NCBI GenBank assembly: GCA_003150355.1
Contig: QAMJ01000018.1
Coordinates: 11,542 to 75,541, forward strand
Origin: Clostridiales bacterium
GTDB taxonomy: Bacteria; Bacillota; Clostridia; Oscillospirales; Oscillospiraceae
Direction of reading: 5' to 3'
Length of the DNA: 64,000 bases
The notes under the pieces were generated by a model, which was not told where the DNA came from, did not search any database, and saw nothing but the letters and a program-made list of their open reading frames with translations. Made by a program: the position numbers and the translations under genes. Position 1 is the first letter of the stretch. Each line of letters opens with the position of its first letter. Positions 25,922 through 34,161 of the stretch are shown piece after piece.

Positions 25922-26236
25922 TTAAATTTCCCGCAGCCCCTCGTAGTCTTTCAGCACCGGGCTCCTGTCGCCCACGTACCAATAGTCGCAGCAGTCCCTA
26001 CCCAACACCTCGCCGTCCATGCGGTGCCCGCTCGCCTCATAAAAAGCGATGATCGTGAACCAGTCCAGTATGTTTTTCGCCATCATGTTCTCGCCGAGGT
26101 CGGGCATGTCCTTCATGAAGCCTAGGCAGTATTCCTCGGCGCTTGCAAATATCCGCTCCGCCTCATCGGGGTACTGTTCCCGGCAGTGCTGCTCGCAAGG
26201 CTTCGCGTAGGACGATTTTGAATAGGCTCTCTTCAT
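25922..26236 (-). CDS. Short protein resembling the N-terminal half of ATC-hydrolase-like proteins
   Basis: 104 residues. Helical: CREQYPDEAERIFASAEEYC, then MMAKNILDWFTIIAFYEASG. These line up in layout with the N-terminal half of the 234-residue ATC-hydrolase-like protein at 32.2-32.9 kb (a helical R-x-x-Y-P region followed by IAIMSYYAA). The Cys-rich C-terminal half that carries the active site in relatives is absent. GAAAGGAATCG precedes the start. It may be a truncated relic or a regulatory stand-alone domain. Confidence 0.5.
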   Translation of the reverse strand: MKRAYSKSSYAKPCEQHCREQYPDEAERIFASAEEYCLGFMKDMPDLGENMMAKNILDWFTIIAFYEASGHRMDGEVLGRDCCDYWYVGDRSPVLKDYEGLREI

Positions 26237-26255
26237 CTAAGCGATTCCTTTCTTC

Positions 26256-26735
26256 TCAGAAAATCAAAACGACAATACTGCCGACGAGCGCCGCTCCCGC
26301 GGCCCATATCAGCGCCAGCATGCTCCGCTTTTTCAGCACCTGCCGCCATGTCTGCACATACGGCATATCCTCAAGCCCCGGCAGCACCCAGAATTTACTG
26401 TATCCGACCCAGAGCTTATCGATCACAACGCCATCGTAGATATTCATTACCTCAAGAAACAGCAGCGCCTGTAAGTACGCCTCGCCAAAGCCGGTAACTC
26501 CGTTCCACGCACCGATGATCAGCACAAGCGCGGCAAGCATCACGATGTAGAATGCGGTCATAAAACACTTGAAGCGGCGGTCTATCGTCGCACGGTCGGA
26601 TATGCCGAGTTCTATCGCCCGCTCCTGCATCGCCTTGGGATAAAAGTACAGTCCATTGACCGCGCCGCCGATCACGGCAATTTTCACCATTGCGGTGAAT
26701 AAAAGGCAATATAAAATTAACTGCAATACTATCAT
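26256..26735 (-). CDS. Four-helix membrane protein (paralogue of the one at 31.7 kb)
   Basis: 159 residues with hydrophobic helices at about 3-24, 56-78, 85-103 and 137-158. A soluble turn FLEVMNIYDGVVIDKLWVG, then SKFWVLPGLEDMPY, corresponds to FFIDEYWVGHTKAWTIPGTE in the 31.7-kb protein. Function unknown. The start overlaps the alpha/beta hydrolase stop as ATGA, so the two are translationally coupled. Confidence 0.7.
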   Translation of the reverse strand: MIVLQLILYCLLFTAMVKIAVIGGAVNGLYFYPKAMQERAIELGISDRATIDRRFKCFMTAFYIVMLAALVLIIGAWNGVTGFGEAYLQALLFLEVMNIYDGVVIDKLWVGYSKFWVLPGLEDMPYVQTWRQVLKKRSMLALIWAAGAALVGSIVVLIF

Positions 26736-27577
26736 TTCAGAAATTCACGTATCGTTCTGATATACTCGTCCGTTTTCAGCACCGTCGACAGGTGCCCGCC
26801 GGAGACGTAGCTTATCTTCGGTTCATGCATCAGCCGTATGAGATCCTCCTGCATCTTCCCGGAGAAGAAGTCCTGATCCGGCAGGATGAGGAGTATCTTC
26901 CCCTCAAGCGCTGCGAAGTCCTCCGCCGTCACCGGCTTCTGGTTCATGAGATCCGCCAGCAGTCCGGAGATATGCACGTCTTTCTCCTGCTTAAAGTCTT
27001 TGAATATCGTCTCGAACATATCCTGCGCGTAGGCTATCTCCTCGGCGCTCTCGTTGCGGATATGGCTCATGCCGGCCTTGATGAGCGTCGGCTTGAGCTT
27101 TTCATAGTTGCAGTGCTTCATGTACCACAGCATGACCGGCGCAAGGCGGTATTTCTTTTTGAGGCTCTTCAGCGTCGCCTCATCCATGCCGCCGGTGGAG
27201 ATAAGGATCATTCCGCCCGCTTCACCGGGATATTTCTGCACATATATCTGCGCCACCATACCGCCGTCGCTCGCGCCGACGAAGATGGGAGCCTCTATCC
27301 CAAGCTCCTTGAAGAAAGAGTGCATCCCGGTGACGAGCGCCTGATTTGTCGGCAGCTCCTGCGGATAATCGAAGAGCAGCACGCGGCAGTCCCCGGCAAG
27401 GGCGTCCACATAGTCCATCCACATTTCAAGCGTGTTCATCCCGCCGTTTAAGAACACCAGCGTTTTGCCGTCCTCTTTCCCATCCAGAATATAGCGGTAC
27501 TGCGCGCCGTCGACCGTTATATATTTGCTCGGATGCGCCGCGGAAAACGGCTTTAATTTTTCAGAATACAGCATCAT
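26732..27577 (-). CDS. Alpha/beta hydrolase
   Basis: 281 residues. VFLNGGMNTLEMWMDYVDAL gives the oxyanion-side loop, VGASDGGMVAQIYVQKYPG the nucleophile elbow with Asp-flanked GASDG (the usual Ser elbow is G-x-S-x-G; here S is in GASDGG), and ISGGHLSTVLKTDEY-type C-terminus holds the catalytic His. The acid is probably in ILLILPDQDFF. Substrate unknown. Start at 27577 overlaps the previous gene stop (ATGA); a longer frame to 27682 is inside that gene. Confidence 0.82.
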   Translation of the reverse strand: MMLYSEKLKPFSAAHPSKYITVDGAQYRYILDGKEDGKTLVFLNGGMNTLEMWMDYVDALAGDCRVLLFDYPQELPTNQALVTGMHSFFKELGIEAPIFVGASDGGMVAQIYVQKYPGEAGGMILISTGGMDEATLKSLKKKYRLAPVMLWYMKHCNYEKLKPTLIKAGMSHIRNESAEEIAYAQDMFETIFKDFKQEKDVHISGLLADLMNQKPVTAEDFAALEGKILLILPDQDFFSGKMQEDLIRLMHEPKISYVSGGHLSTVLKTDEYIRTIREFLK

Positions 27578-28182
27578 TTTTTCTTTCCCTCCGGATATTT
27601 TATCATGTCGTACAGCATCCCGGCCTCGCCGCAGCTGCGTGTCCCGGCAAGCTCCATGCCGAGATGGATGTATCTGTCGCACTTTGACTTTGCGTCAGTC
27701 TCCAATATCACCGGCACACCGAGCCTGTTGCCCTCTGTGAAGGCAAGCTCCATGACCCGGCGCATATAGCCCTGCCCCTGATACTTTTCGCGCACACAGA
27801 CCATGCCGACGAAGATATAGGGCTTCTTTTCCTTGTCAAAGCGCTTGTCGAGCCCCGGCTCTGTCTTTCCCATGATGCGCAGAAAGCGCATGAAATCCTT
27901 GAAGCCCATTGAGCTGAACAGCCCTTTTACAAGGCACATCATAGCGCTGAGGCTGAGCTTCTCTCCGGGCAGCTTATAGGCGATGTAGGCCTCGCCGTTC
28001 TCGCCGGTGTTATAAAGTATGCCGCCGCGCAGCGCCATACGCACATAGCCGCTGATGTATACCGCCGTCGCCTCCCGGCTCGGGAAAGCGTTTATCAGGC
28101 CGCGCTCCGTGCCGTAGTCATAGTAGCCGAAGGCGTGGCCGATGTCTTGTATCACGCTCTCGTCAAGCGTTGTTGCCTTCAT
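27574..28182 (-). CDS. GNAT-family acetyltransferase
   Basis: 202 residues. The acetyl-CoA site is visible as VCVREKYQGQGYMRRVMELA around residues 127-146 (motif A, Q/R-x-x-G-x-G/A), followed by PVILETDAKSK and a C-terminal HLGMELAGTRSC. Substrate unknown. Start at 28182 follows GGAAGAGACAC and overlaps the methyltransferase end by 20 nt. Confidence 0.8.
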   Translation of the reverse strand: MKATTLDESVIQDIGHAFGYYDYGTERGLINAFPSREATAVYISGYVRMALRGGILYNTGENGEAYIAYKLPGEKLSLSAMMCLVKGLFSSMGFKDFMRFLRIMGKTEPGLDKRFDKEKKPYIFVGMVCVREKYQGQGYMRRVMELAFTEGNRLGVPVILETDAKSKCDRYIHLGMELAGTRSCGEAGMLYDMIKYPEGKKK

Positions 28183-28789
28183 GTGTCTCTTCCTTTCTGA
28201 GTACCGCCACGGCGCAGGGTATTCTGCCCGCGCACATGGTGTAGCTCGCGTCAATATAGCCCGCGTCGGCAAAGAATTGCTTATATGTATCCAGCGTGAA
28301 CTCGCGCTTGAAGTTCGCGCCCGCCTTGCCGATCGCGTCGGACACGCTGTTGGTCGTGCCCTTTTCGGTCCGGTTCATATAGGTGGGGATGATCAGCCGG
28401 CCGCCCGGCCTGCATACCCTGTCAAGCTCGCGCAGCGCAGCATACGGCGCGTCGAGCAGATGGATGACGTTCGCCGCAACTACCGCGTCAAAGCTCGCGT
28501 CGGGATAACCGAGCCGCGTGATATCCGCCTGCTCGAATTTTATATTGGGGTACTTGCCGTATTTTCTCTCCGCCCGCTTCAGCATCTCCTTGGAGAAGTC
28601 CGTCGCCGTGAGTGTCCTGCACCTCGGCGCTATTACGCCCGTGAGAAGCCCTGTACCGCAGGCGCATTCCAGCACCTCATCCTCCGGGCGGATAAGCTCT
28701 GCCACCGCCGTGCACAGCGCCTTGTTCGCTTTCCTGTTTATGACGTTTGCGAACACGTCATATATCCATGCTACCTTGTCCCAGAACAT
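28163..28789 (-). CDS. Class I SAM-dependent methyltransferase
   Basis: 208 residues. Motif I VLECACGTGLLTG near residue 39, motif II around TATDFSKEML, acidic ADITRLGYPDASFD and motif IV AVVAANVIHLLD, then PGGRLIIPTYMN. Small-molecule methyltransferase of the UbiE/COQ5-like type; substrate unknown. Start at 28789 follows GGGAGATAAGAAG. It sits 4 nt after an ATC-hydrolase-like gene. Confidence 0.88.
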   Translation of the reverse strand: MFWDKVAWIYDVFANVINRKANKALCTAVAELIRPEDEVLECACGTGLLTGVIAPRCRTLTATDFSKEMLKRAERKYGKYPNIKFEQADITRLGYPDASFDAVVAANVIHLLDAPYAALRELDRVCRPGGRLIIPTYMNRTEKGTTNSVSDAIGKAGANFKREFTLDTYKQFFADAGYIDASYTMCAGRIPCAVAVLRKEETHEGNNA

Positions 28790-28793
28790 CTTC

Positions 28794-29396
28794 TTATCTC
28801 CCGGCGATCTTGAGGCAGAAGTCGCAGCAGTCGTCTCCGCGCCCAAGGGTCTTTGTGCGGTGCCAGTAAAGCTTCGGGTGCATGCCGTCATAGGTGATAT
28901 CGTCGCTGTCGCAGAAGCTTGGGCACAGCTCCGGGCAGCCGTACTGCACGCAGGTGTCGTGATAGGGGCAGCGGGTCATGTCTATGCGCCAGACCCCGCC
29001 CGTGACCTGTATCTCCGTCGCGGCAAAGCCCGCCGCCGTGCCGAAGAGCTTCGGCGTCTGCTTTGCGAAAATGCCCGGCACTTTTTTGTAAAAGCCCGGT
29101 ATGCGCATAAGCTTGAGGATAATACCCTTGAGCCGCCATGCGCGCTTCTCCACATAGCCGTGGACGGTCTGGAGCGCTTCCTCCTTGGGCATCACCGTCT
29201 GCAAGGTTTCATATATCGCGATGCCCGGCAGTATCTGGTTCTCTAAATGCTGCCGCTTTTCCTTGGAAGCCCCGGCAGTATCCGCGCGCAGCCCGGCTAT
29301 TCTCTTTTCAAACGCGGCGTTCAGCTCCGCTTCCCTTTCCGGGAAGCGCCGGTGCACAGTCTCCCTAAACTCCGGGATCAGATAGCTTGCTTTCAT
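28794..29396 (-). CDS. ATC-hydrolase-like protein (Cys-rich)
   Basis: 200 residues. The C-terminal half matches the L-2-amino-thiazoline-4-carboxylic acid hydrolase family (PF14196): MTRCPYHDTCVQYGCPELC, then CDSDDITYDGMHPKLYWHRT, and LGRGDDCCDFCL at the end. Characterised members open the ATC ring in L-cysteine synthesis from thiazolines, but most family members are unstudied. The N-terminal half is helical with Arg/Glu heptads. It is the most Cys-rich of the three here. Confidence 0.75.
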   Translation of the reverse strand: MKASYLIPEFRETVHRRFPEREAELNAAFEKRIAGLRADTAGASKEKRQHLENQILPGIAIYETLQTVMPKEEALQTVHGYVEKRAWRLKGIILKLMRIPGFYKKVPGIFAKQTPKLFGTAAGFAATEIQVTGGVWRIDMTRCPYHDTCVQYGCPELCPSFCDSDDITYDGMHPKLYWHRTKTLGRGDDCCDFCLKIAGR

Positions 29397-29414
29397 GTTC
29401 TCCTCCGGGGCGCT

Positions 29415-30047
29415 TTACGCTTTTTTCTTATACCCGCAGTCGCAGTACGGGCCGCCCGAAGCGAGGGTGTACTCGCGCACAAAGTTCGCCGTGCCCCCGG
29501 CCTCGGCCATGGTGTAGTCCAAGTGGCACATGGCGGGCATCAGGTCGTACAGTCCCTGCTCCTTCATCAGCGCGCAGATGCCGCACTTGTCAAACCTTGC
29601 CTCGTAGCCGCTGCCGTCGGGGTATTCGTAATATTCCATGTTCCATGAGTACGGGTTCCTGTCCGCAGCGCGCAGGGCGGCGGTGGCTTTCATCCCGGCG
29701 ATGTCCTTGGGAGTGAACTTTGATTTCCCGCTCTTGCGGCAGAACCACTTCATGGGTCCGGTCATCATAGCGTCCGCGTAATACTTCGTCAGCGGCTCCA
29801 CCTGCGGGCGCTCCGGCATGGAAAGGATGAACGCGCAGAGCATCGCGCTGTTCACGATATTCATCTTGAACCTGTCTGCCTTTTCAAACTCCGGAAGCCC
29901 TGTGATTATCTCCTTGTACTTAGGCTTTGCCTTGTCTGTAATTTCCTTTGCCACAGCCTCGTCATAGCCGAACACGACGCCGAGCTGCTTCTTAAACGAG
30001 CCTGCAAATAACGCCCACATACCCATGGGCATTCCCATGTACTTCAT
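29415..30047 (-). CDS. ATC-hydrolase-like protein
   Basis: 210 residues of the same family (PF14196): DKCGICALMKEQGLYDLMP, MCHLDYTMAEAGGTANFVRE and ASGGPYCDCGYKKK. The pattern C-x8-G-x2-D-x-M-P-x2-C-x2-D-Y...R-x2-T-x-A-x-G-x3-C-D is shared with the 32.2-kb protein. Substrate unknown. It is followed 18 nt later by another family member. Confidence 0.78.
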   Translation of the reverse strand: MKYMGMPMGMWALFAGSFKKQLGVVFGYDEAVAKEITDKAKPKYKEIITGLPEFEKADRFKMNIVNSAMLCAFILSMPERPQVEPLTKYYADAMMTGPMKWFCRKSGKSKFTPKDIAGMKATAALRAADRNPYSWNMEYYEYPDGSGYEARFDKCGICALMKEQGLYDLMPAMCHLDYTMAEAGGTANFVREYTLASGGPYCDCGYKKKA

Positions 30048-30087
30048 TCCTCTTCCTCCATATAACGAATATGTTTTATTTTCCCGC

Positions 30088-30918
30088 TCAGAATGAGAGC
30101 TTTACTATCTGCATCTTCATCATCCCGTCGCCGACCTTGGACAGGAAACGGAAAAAGCCGCTGACGGACGGATCTTTCAGATCATTGTAGCCGAGCATAT
30201 ATCCACGGCTCGAGACCGTAAGGCGCGCGTCCCACGCTGAGATCTCGCTCACGGCGTCCGCGACTGCGAAATACGCGCCGACATCCTTTATCTCCGCGTC
30301 CTTTATCCACGTTTTCAGCATGAGTTTCACGGCCTTTTCGTTTGCCGCGTCGAACACGAGGACGCTCCCCGGGAAAGCCCCGGCCATCTTCTGCACAAGC
30401 GCCTTGACCTGTTCCTTCAAAAAGTAATAGAACACGCCCGCCGCGTAAAACACCGCGCCGTCTGCTGCGTCTATCTCACTGAACCACGAGGTGTCGTTCA
30501 GGTCGCAGGGGATGTTCTTCTCCCGCTCCCCGGCGGGCAGCAGCTCATTGCGCACGGCTATCACGTCCGGGAAATCGAGATTATATATCCTGCAGCTGCC
30601 GTTATCACAGCTGCGCCCGGTGTTGTCCAGCCCGCAGCCGAGGTTCACGACCGCCGCGTTGGGGTGGGCTTTGAGATAATCCCGCACCTCAAAGGCAAGG
30701 TCGTTCTGCCGCATGGCGGCTTCGAGGAAGCCGAAGCGCTGCATCATGCTGCCGGACTTCTTTTCCAGCGCGGAGAAGTCATAGTCCACCTCGTCCATAA
30801 GGCGTATCGCCGTCTCGTCCCGGTAGAGCCTCGGGTAAAGCTCCGAGCACATTTTGCGGCCATAAAGCGGGATCATCAGTGTTTCCTGCACGGTGTTCTT
30901 CTCGATTTTATATTTCAT
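30088..30918 (-). CDS. PPM1/LCMT-like SAM methyltransferase
   Basis: 276 residues. AAVVNLGCGLDNTGRSC with motif I around residue 93 and YNLDFPDVIAVRNELLP, then AGVFYYFLKEQVKALV, mark the leucine carboxymethyltransferase-like (PPM1/TcmP) class, usually O-methyltransferases. It is a paralogue of the 35.3-kb gene. GAGAGGCTT precedes the start. Substrate unknown. Confidence 0.82.
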   Translation of the reverse strand: MKYKIEKNTVQETLMIPLYGRKMCSELYPRLYRDETAIRLMDEVDYDFSALEKKSGSMMQRFGFLEAAMRQNDLAFEVRDYLKAHPNAAVVNLGCGLDNTGRSCDNGSCRIYNLDFPDVIAVRNELLPAGEREKNIPCDLNDTSWFSEIDAADGAVFYAAGVFYYFLKEQVKALVQKMAGAFPGSVLVFDAANEKAVKLMLKTWIKDAEIKDVGAYFAVADAVSEISAWDARLTVSSRGYMLGYNDLKDPSVSGFFRFLSKVGDGMMKMQIVKLSF

Positions 30919-30927
30919 AAGCCTCTC

Positions 30928-31701
30928 TCACTTTTGGATAAATTCCAGCTCCGGCATACGGTCATGCTCCGCGATAAAGCAGAGCATTTCCGCAAAGCCT
31001 TTCGGGTCGCGTATCTGGTACTGCATGTGGTCATGTCCCTCAAACACGGGGAAATTGCCGTGTGGGTAAGCCTGCATCACAGCGTCACGGTACTTGTAAT
31101 GATCCTCGATGCTGCCGAACTCAAAGTAGGTGTGCCTCTGCAGCTCCTCGGAAAGTGCCGGGAAAGGTTTATCCTCCAGGCTGTCCTCCATTTGGCGGCG
31201 CATATTGCCGTAAGTGAGCGCCTCGCCCGCCGCGATGAAGTACGGGCGGATCGAAGCATCGTCGCACCAGAGTATCTTTTTGAGCGTCGCACCCTTTGAC
31301 CAGTACAGGCTCTTTATCGCCAGATACAGAAACGGCCCCATTATTTTCCGCGTCCCCTTGCCTATCTGCGCAAACTGCCCGCCGTCGAAGAAAACGTGCC
31401 CGACCGGCAGCTTCGTCCGCGTCAGGAACGCCGCGGCGAGGTCTGCGCCGATGGAGGACGCCGTGACGAGCGCAAGGCTCTCAATTCCCTGCCCGCGCAG
31501 GAAGTCCTCGATCTGCCGGACCTCGTCCTCCTTACTAATGTATTTCTGTCCGGCGCAGTAGACCGTCGAGGTGGGCAGGATGCAGAAGAACTTATCCTGC
31601 ATATGCTTTGCCACCGGCTCGCTGCTCTCGCCGGTCACGCCCATTGCGTGGAAGAACAGCGCGGCGGGGTTCTTTCTGTCGCCTGAAGTTTCAAAGCGCA
31701 T
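30928..31701 (-). CDS. Putative alpha/beta hydrolase
   Basis: 257 residues. LFFHAMGVTGESSEPVAKHM gives the N-terminal strand and oxyanion region. The elbow reads VTASSIGADLAAAFL, so the nucleophile motif A-S-S-I-G departs from G-x-S-x-G. The C-terminal FEGHDHMQYQIRDPKG would supply the His. It may bind rather than hydrolyse a ligand. AAGGTGAGACT precedes the start. It is followed by a methyltransferase gene at 9 nt. Confidence 0.65.
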   Translation of the reverse strand: MRFETSGDRKNPAALFFHAMGVTGESSEPVAKHMQDKFFCILPTSTVYCAGQKYISKEDEVRQIEDFLRGQGIESLALVTASSIGADLAAAFLTRTKLPVGHVFFDGGQFAQIGKGTRKIMGPFLYLAIKSLYWSKGATLKKILWCDDASIRPYFIAAGEALTYGNMRRQMEDSLEDKPFPALSEELQRHTYFEFGSIEDHYKYRDAVMQAYPHGNFPVFEGHDHMQYQIRDPKGFAEMLCFIAEHDRMPELEFIQK

Positions 31702-31710
31702 AGTCTCACC

Positions 31711-32202
31711 TTATTTCACGATCAGCGCCATGATCCCCGACAGCACCGCCGCGATGACGGCCATGCCTACCGTGCCGAACAGCCACTTTCTGCGCTTGGT
31801 TTCCATAGGGATATAGGGCTTGAGGTCCTCGGTGCCGGGTATCGTCCACGCCTTTGTGTGCCCGACCCAGTATTCGTCAATGAAAAAGCGGTCGATAAGG
31901 TTCAGCACGAACAGCATCACGAGCATCGGCCAGAAGCCCGCGGCAAAGCCGCGCGCACCATTTATGACATATACGCACACGAGTATGTAGGCGATATATA
32001 TCGGCAGGCACACCACCTTGAAAAGCATCTGGTTGTGCTTTATCCTCTCCTTCGTCGTGAGCCCCATAGAGACGCAGCGCTCCTGCACGTCCGGTTCATA
32101 GAGATGCAGCAGCCCCACCGCGCCCTTGCGGATGCCGACGGCGCACACTAAAACCAGCAGCGCGCCGAGTCCGATTCCTTCAATGATCGTTGTCAGTAAC
32201 AT
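31711..32202 (-). CDS. Four-helix membrane protein (paralogue of the one at 26.3 kb)
   Basis: 163 residues; hydrophobic helices at about 5-27, 62-82, 89-106 and 140-162. FFIDEYWVGHTKAWTIPGTE between helices 3 and 4 is the part shared with the 26.3-kb protein. The start codon overlaps the stop of the ATC-hydrolase-like gene (TAATG) behind AGGAGGAATAGG. The recurring pairing of these proteins with hydrolase genes suggests a shared function at the membrane; which one is unknown. Confidence 0.7.
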   Translation of the reverse strand: MLLTTIIEGIGLGALLVLVCAVGIRKGAVGLLHLYEPDVQERCVSMGLTTKERIKHNQMLFKVVCLPIYIAYILVCVYVINGARGFAAGFWPMLVMLFVLNLIDRFFIDEYWVGHTKAWTIPGTEDLKPYIPMETKRRKWLFGTVGMAVIAAVLSGIMALIVK

Positions 32203-32906
32203 TACCTATTCCTCCTGTAGCCTTGCTCATCCCGGTATTCGGGATGCTCTTTTGCGTATGGGTCCTTATCCCCGCATATCGTATAATCGCACTTGCAGCC
32301 GTTTGCGCAGGTGGTGGTGCGCACGAGCTTTGCGTGTATCAGCTCCATCGACGCATAGTCCACATTGCACAGGGCAGGCATGATGTCCGTCAGCCCGTGC
32401 TTAATTGCAAACTCCGCCGCGGGGCAGGCCGTGAATTCATAATAGATGGGCTTATCCTTATCAAACGGCGCGACATCCATCTCGTAATCGTGCCACTCAT
32501 CGCAGCGCTTCTTCGCCGTGCAGAAAGCCTTGTACATCAGCTTCTTGAAAAAGGGCTTGTTGCAGTCGACAAACTTTGAGAGCTTACGGAATGACGGCAG
32601 GATAAGGTTTTCCTCCATCTCCTCTATCTCCCGGAACGTCGTGACGTCCCTGCACGCGGCGTAATAGCTCATGATAGCGATGCAGTCATAGGTGCCGCCT
32701 GCACCGTTGTGAAAGTTCTTCTTCCCGCCGAGGTCCGTGCGCCAGTCGGAGAGGAAATCCGCATACTGCCGCTGCACCTTTTCCCAGACGGCCTCGCGTT
32801 CGGCTTCCGGATAGTGCAGGGCTATCTTCGCGAGTATCTCCTTCTTGCACTGCTTTGAATAAAGCACATGGCAGCTTCGGTCAAATTGCAGTTCGCTGTC
32901 TTTCAT
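32202..32906 (-). CDS. ATC-hydrolase-like protein
   Basis: 234 residues (PF14196-like). N-terminal half helical (YPEAEREAVWEKVQRQYADF), then KNFHNGAGGTYDCIAIMSYY; the C-terminal half has FTACPAAEFAIKHGLTDIMP, LCNVDYASMELIHAKLVRTT and CANGCKCDYTIC. Start at 32906 follows GGAGAAGCT and overlaps a hydrolase fragment as ATGA. Substrate unknown. It is the longest member of the family here. Confidence 0.78.
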   Translation of the reverse strand: MKDSELQFDRSCHVLYSKQCKKEILAKIALHYPEAEREAVWEKVQRQYADFLSDWRTDLGGKKNFHNGAGGTYDCIAIMSYYAACRDVTTFREIEEMEENLILPSFRKLSKFVDCNKPFFKKLMYKAFCTAKKRCDEWHDYEMDVAPFDKDKPIYYEFTACPAAEFAIKHGLTDIMPALCNVDYASMELIHAKLVRTTTCANGCKCDYTICGDKDPYAKEHPEYRDEQGYRRNR

Positions 32907-33237
32907 AGCTTCTCCTTTTCCAGACTGCACCGGTGCGCCGCCTGGACCTCCTTTGAAAATTCCTCCGGATGCTCCCCGGCAAGGCCGCCGTGGCCAAGCT
33001 CGGTGAATATCTTCACCTCGAACGGATAGCCGCTCTTTTTCAGCGCATCGAGCCCCGCCGAGAGCTTTTTGTCGACCGTCCCTTTTATCCCGTACCAGAG
33101 GTACATGTCCGTTTTCTCAAACAGTGAATAGTCGGTTTTCTTGCCTATCAGGTAATAGTCCTGATTCTTCCAGCTGCGCCACGTGGCTTTGCCGTAAAGG
33201 ATCCTGTCGGCCTCCTCATAAGTGCGTCCCGCTCCGA
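32903..33237 (-). pseudogene. Fragment of an alpha/beta hydrolase (C-terminal part)
   Basis: An open frame without a good start gives an alpha/beta-hydrolase C-terminal part: SWKNQDYYLIGKKTDYSLFE, then MYLWYGIKGTVDKKL and KIFTELGHGGLAGEHPEEF, where LGHGG would carry the catalytic His. The nucleophile half is missing. It starts immediately after the stop of a complete hydrolase gene (33.2-34.1 kb) but in a different frame, and ends coupled to the ATC-hydrolase-like gene. A small start at 33106 with no clear ribosome-binding site remains possible. Confidence 0.6.
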
Positions 33238-33240
33238 TCC

Positions 33241-34146
33241 TTACTTTTTCAGAAAGTCCGCGATCTTAGCAAAGTCCTCCTTTGCCTCCCTGAAGCACGG
33301 CAGCATGCAGTAGCAGTGCACCATCTTCGGTCTTGCAAAGGCGGTGTACGGAACGTCCGCGCGCTTACAGGCTTCCTCAAAGTCCGGCAGCGCGCCGTAG
33401 AGCACCTCGTCTGAGGAGTAGAAGAAGTGGATATCGCCCACACCGGAGAAGTCGCCGCGCGAACCGGAGATCATATAATCCGGTACGCCATCCTGTCCGT
33501 GGCGCATGAACTTTTCGACCGTCACCATGAAGGCGTAGTCAATGGCAACGTCCTTACTGTTCAGTGCCTGCATCCGCGCCTTCTCCGCGTCGTTCCATGG
33601 AACCTCTCCGGGAGAGACCGCAACGATGTGCCGCGGCTGCGGCAGTGGCTTGCCGAGCGCGCTGTTGTGCGCGGCGATGCCCAGCGCGAGCGCGCCGCCC
33701 GATGAGAAGCCGCAGGTGCTGACGTTCCCGCCGCCGTACAGCTCCGTCATCCGCCGGTAGCATTCATAGGCCATTTCATAGGTCTCCGTGATGCAGTGTT
33801 CCGTGCAGAGCGGATAGAACGGGAACCACACGTCGCAGCCGGTGTCCTGCATCAGCTTGCGCATGACAGGCAGGTCGCCCCTGTCCGGGCCGACGACCAT
33901 GCCGCCGCCGAAGAAATAGAGTATAGCGCGCTCGGATGGCTCTGGCTTTGCCCGCACGATAAGGCAGGGAAAGCCGTTCACGTCGATCATCTCATAGCAC
34001 GCCTTGTGATCCGTCGGGGTAAAGACGCCGCGGCTGCGGTTCTGCTTTTCGATGACCTTCAGTATCTCTTCCTCAGGCAGAGTAAATGCTTTTTTCGCGC
34101 CGCTGAGCTTATACGCCGCGCGCAGTGCCGATGCAAAGAAACTCAT
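33241..34146 (-). CDS. Alpha/beta hydrolase, hormone-sensitive-lipase type
   Basis: 301 residues. ILYFFGGGMVVGP supplies the HGGG-like oxyanion loop (here F-G-G-G), the elbow is STCGFSSGGALALGIA with Ser in GFSSGG, acid probably in HFFYSSDEVLYGALPDFEEA and His in KMVHCYCMLPCFRE. An N-terminal hydrophobic stretch FFASALRAAYKL may associate with membrane. Substrate unknown. It precedes two decayed genes in the cluster. Confidence 0.8.
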   Translation of the reverse strand: MSFFASALRAAYKLSGAKKAFTLPEEEILKVIEKQNRSRGVFTPTDHKACYEMIDVNGFPCLIVRAKPEPSERAILYFFGGGMVVGPDRGDLPVMRKLMQDTGCDVWFPFYPLCTEHCITETYEMAYECYRRMTELYGGGNVSTCGFSSGGALALGIAAHNSALGKPLPQPRHIVAVSPGEVPWNDAEKARMQALNSKDVAIDYAFMVTVEKFMRHGQDGVPDYMISGSRGDFSGVGDIHFFYSSDEVLYGALPDFEEACKRADVPYTAFARPKMVHCYCMLPCFREAKEDFAKIADFLKK

Positions 34147-34161
34147 ACTTTTTACCTTCTT

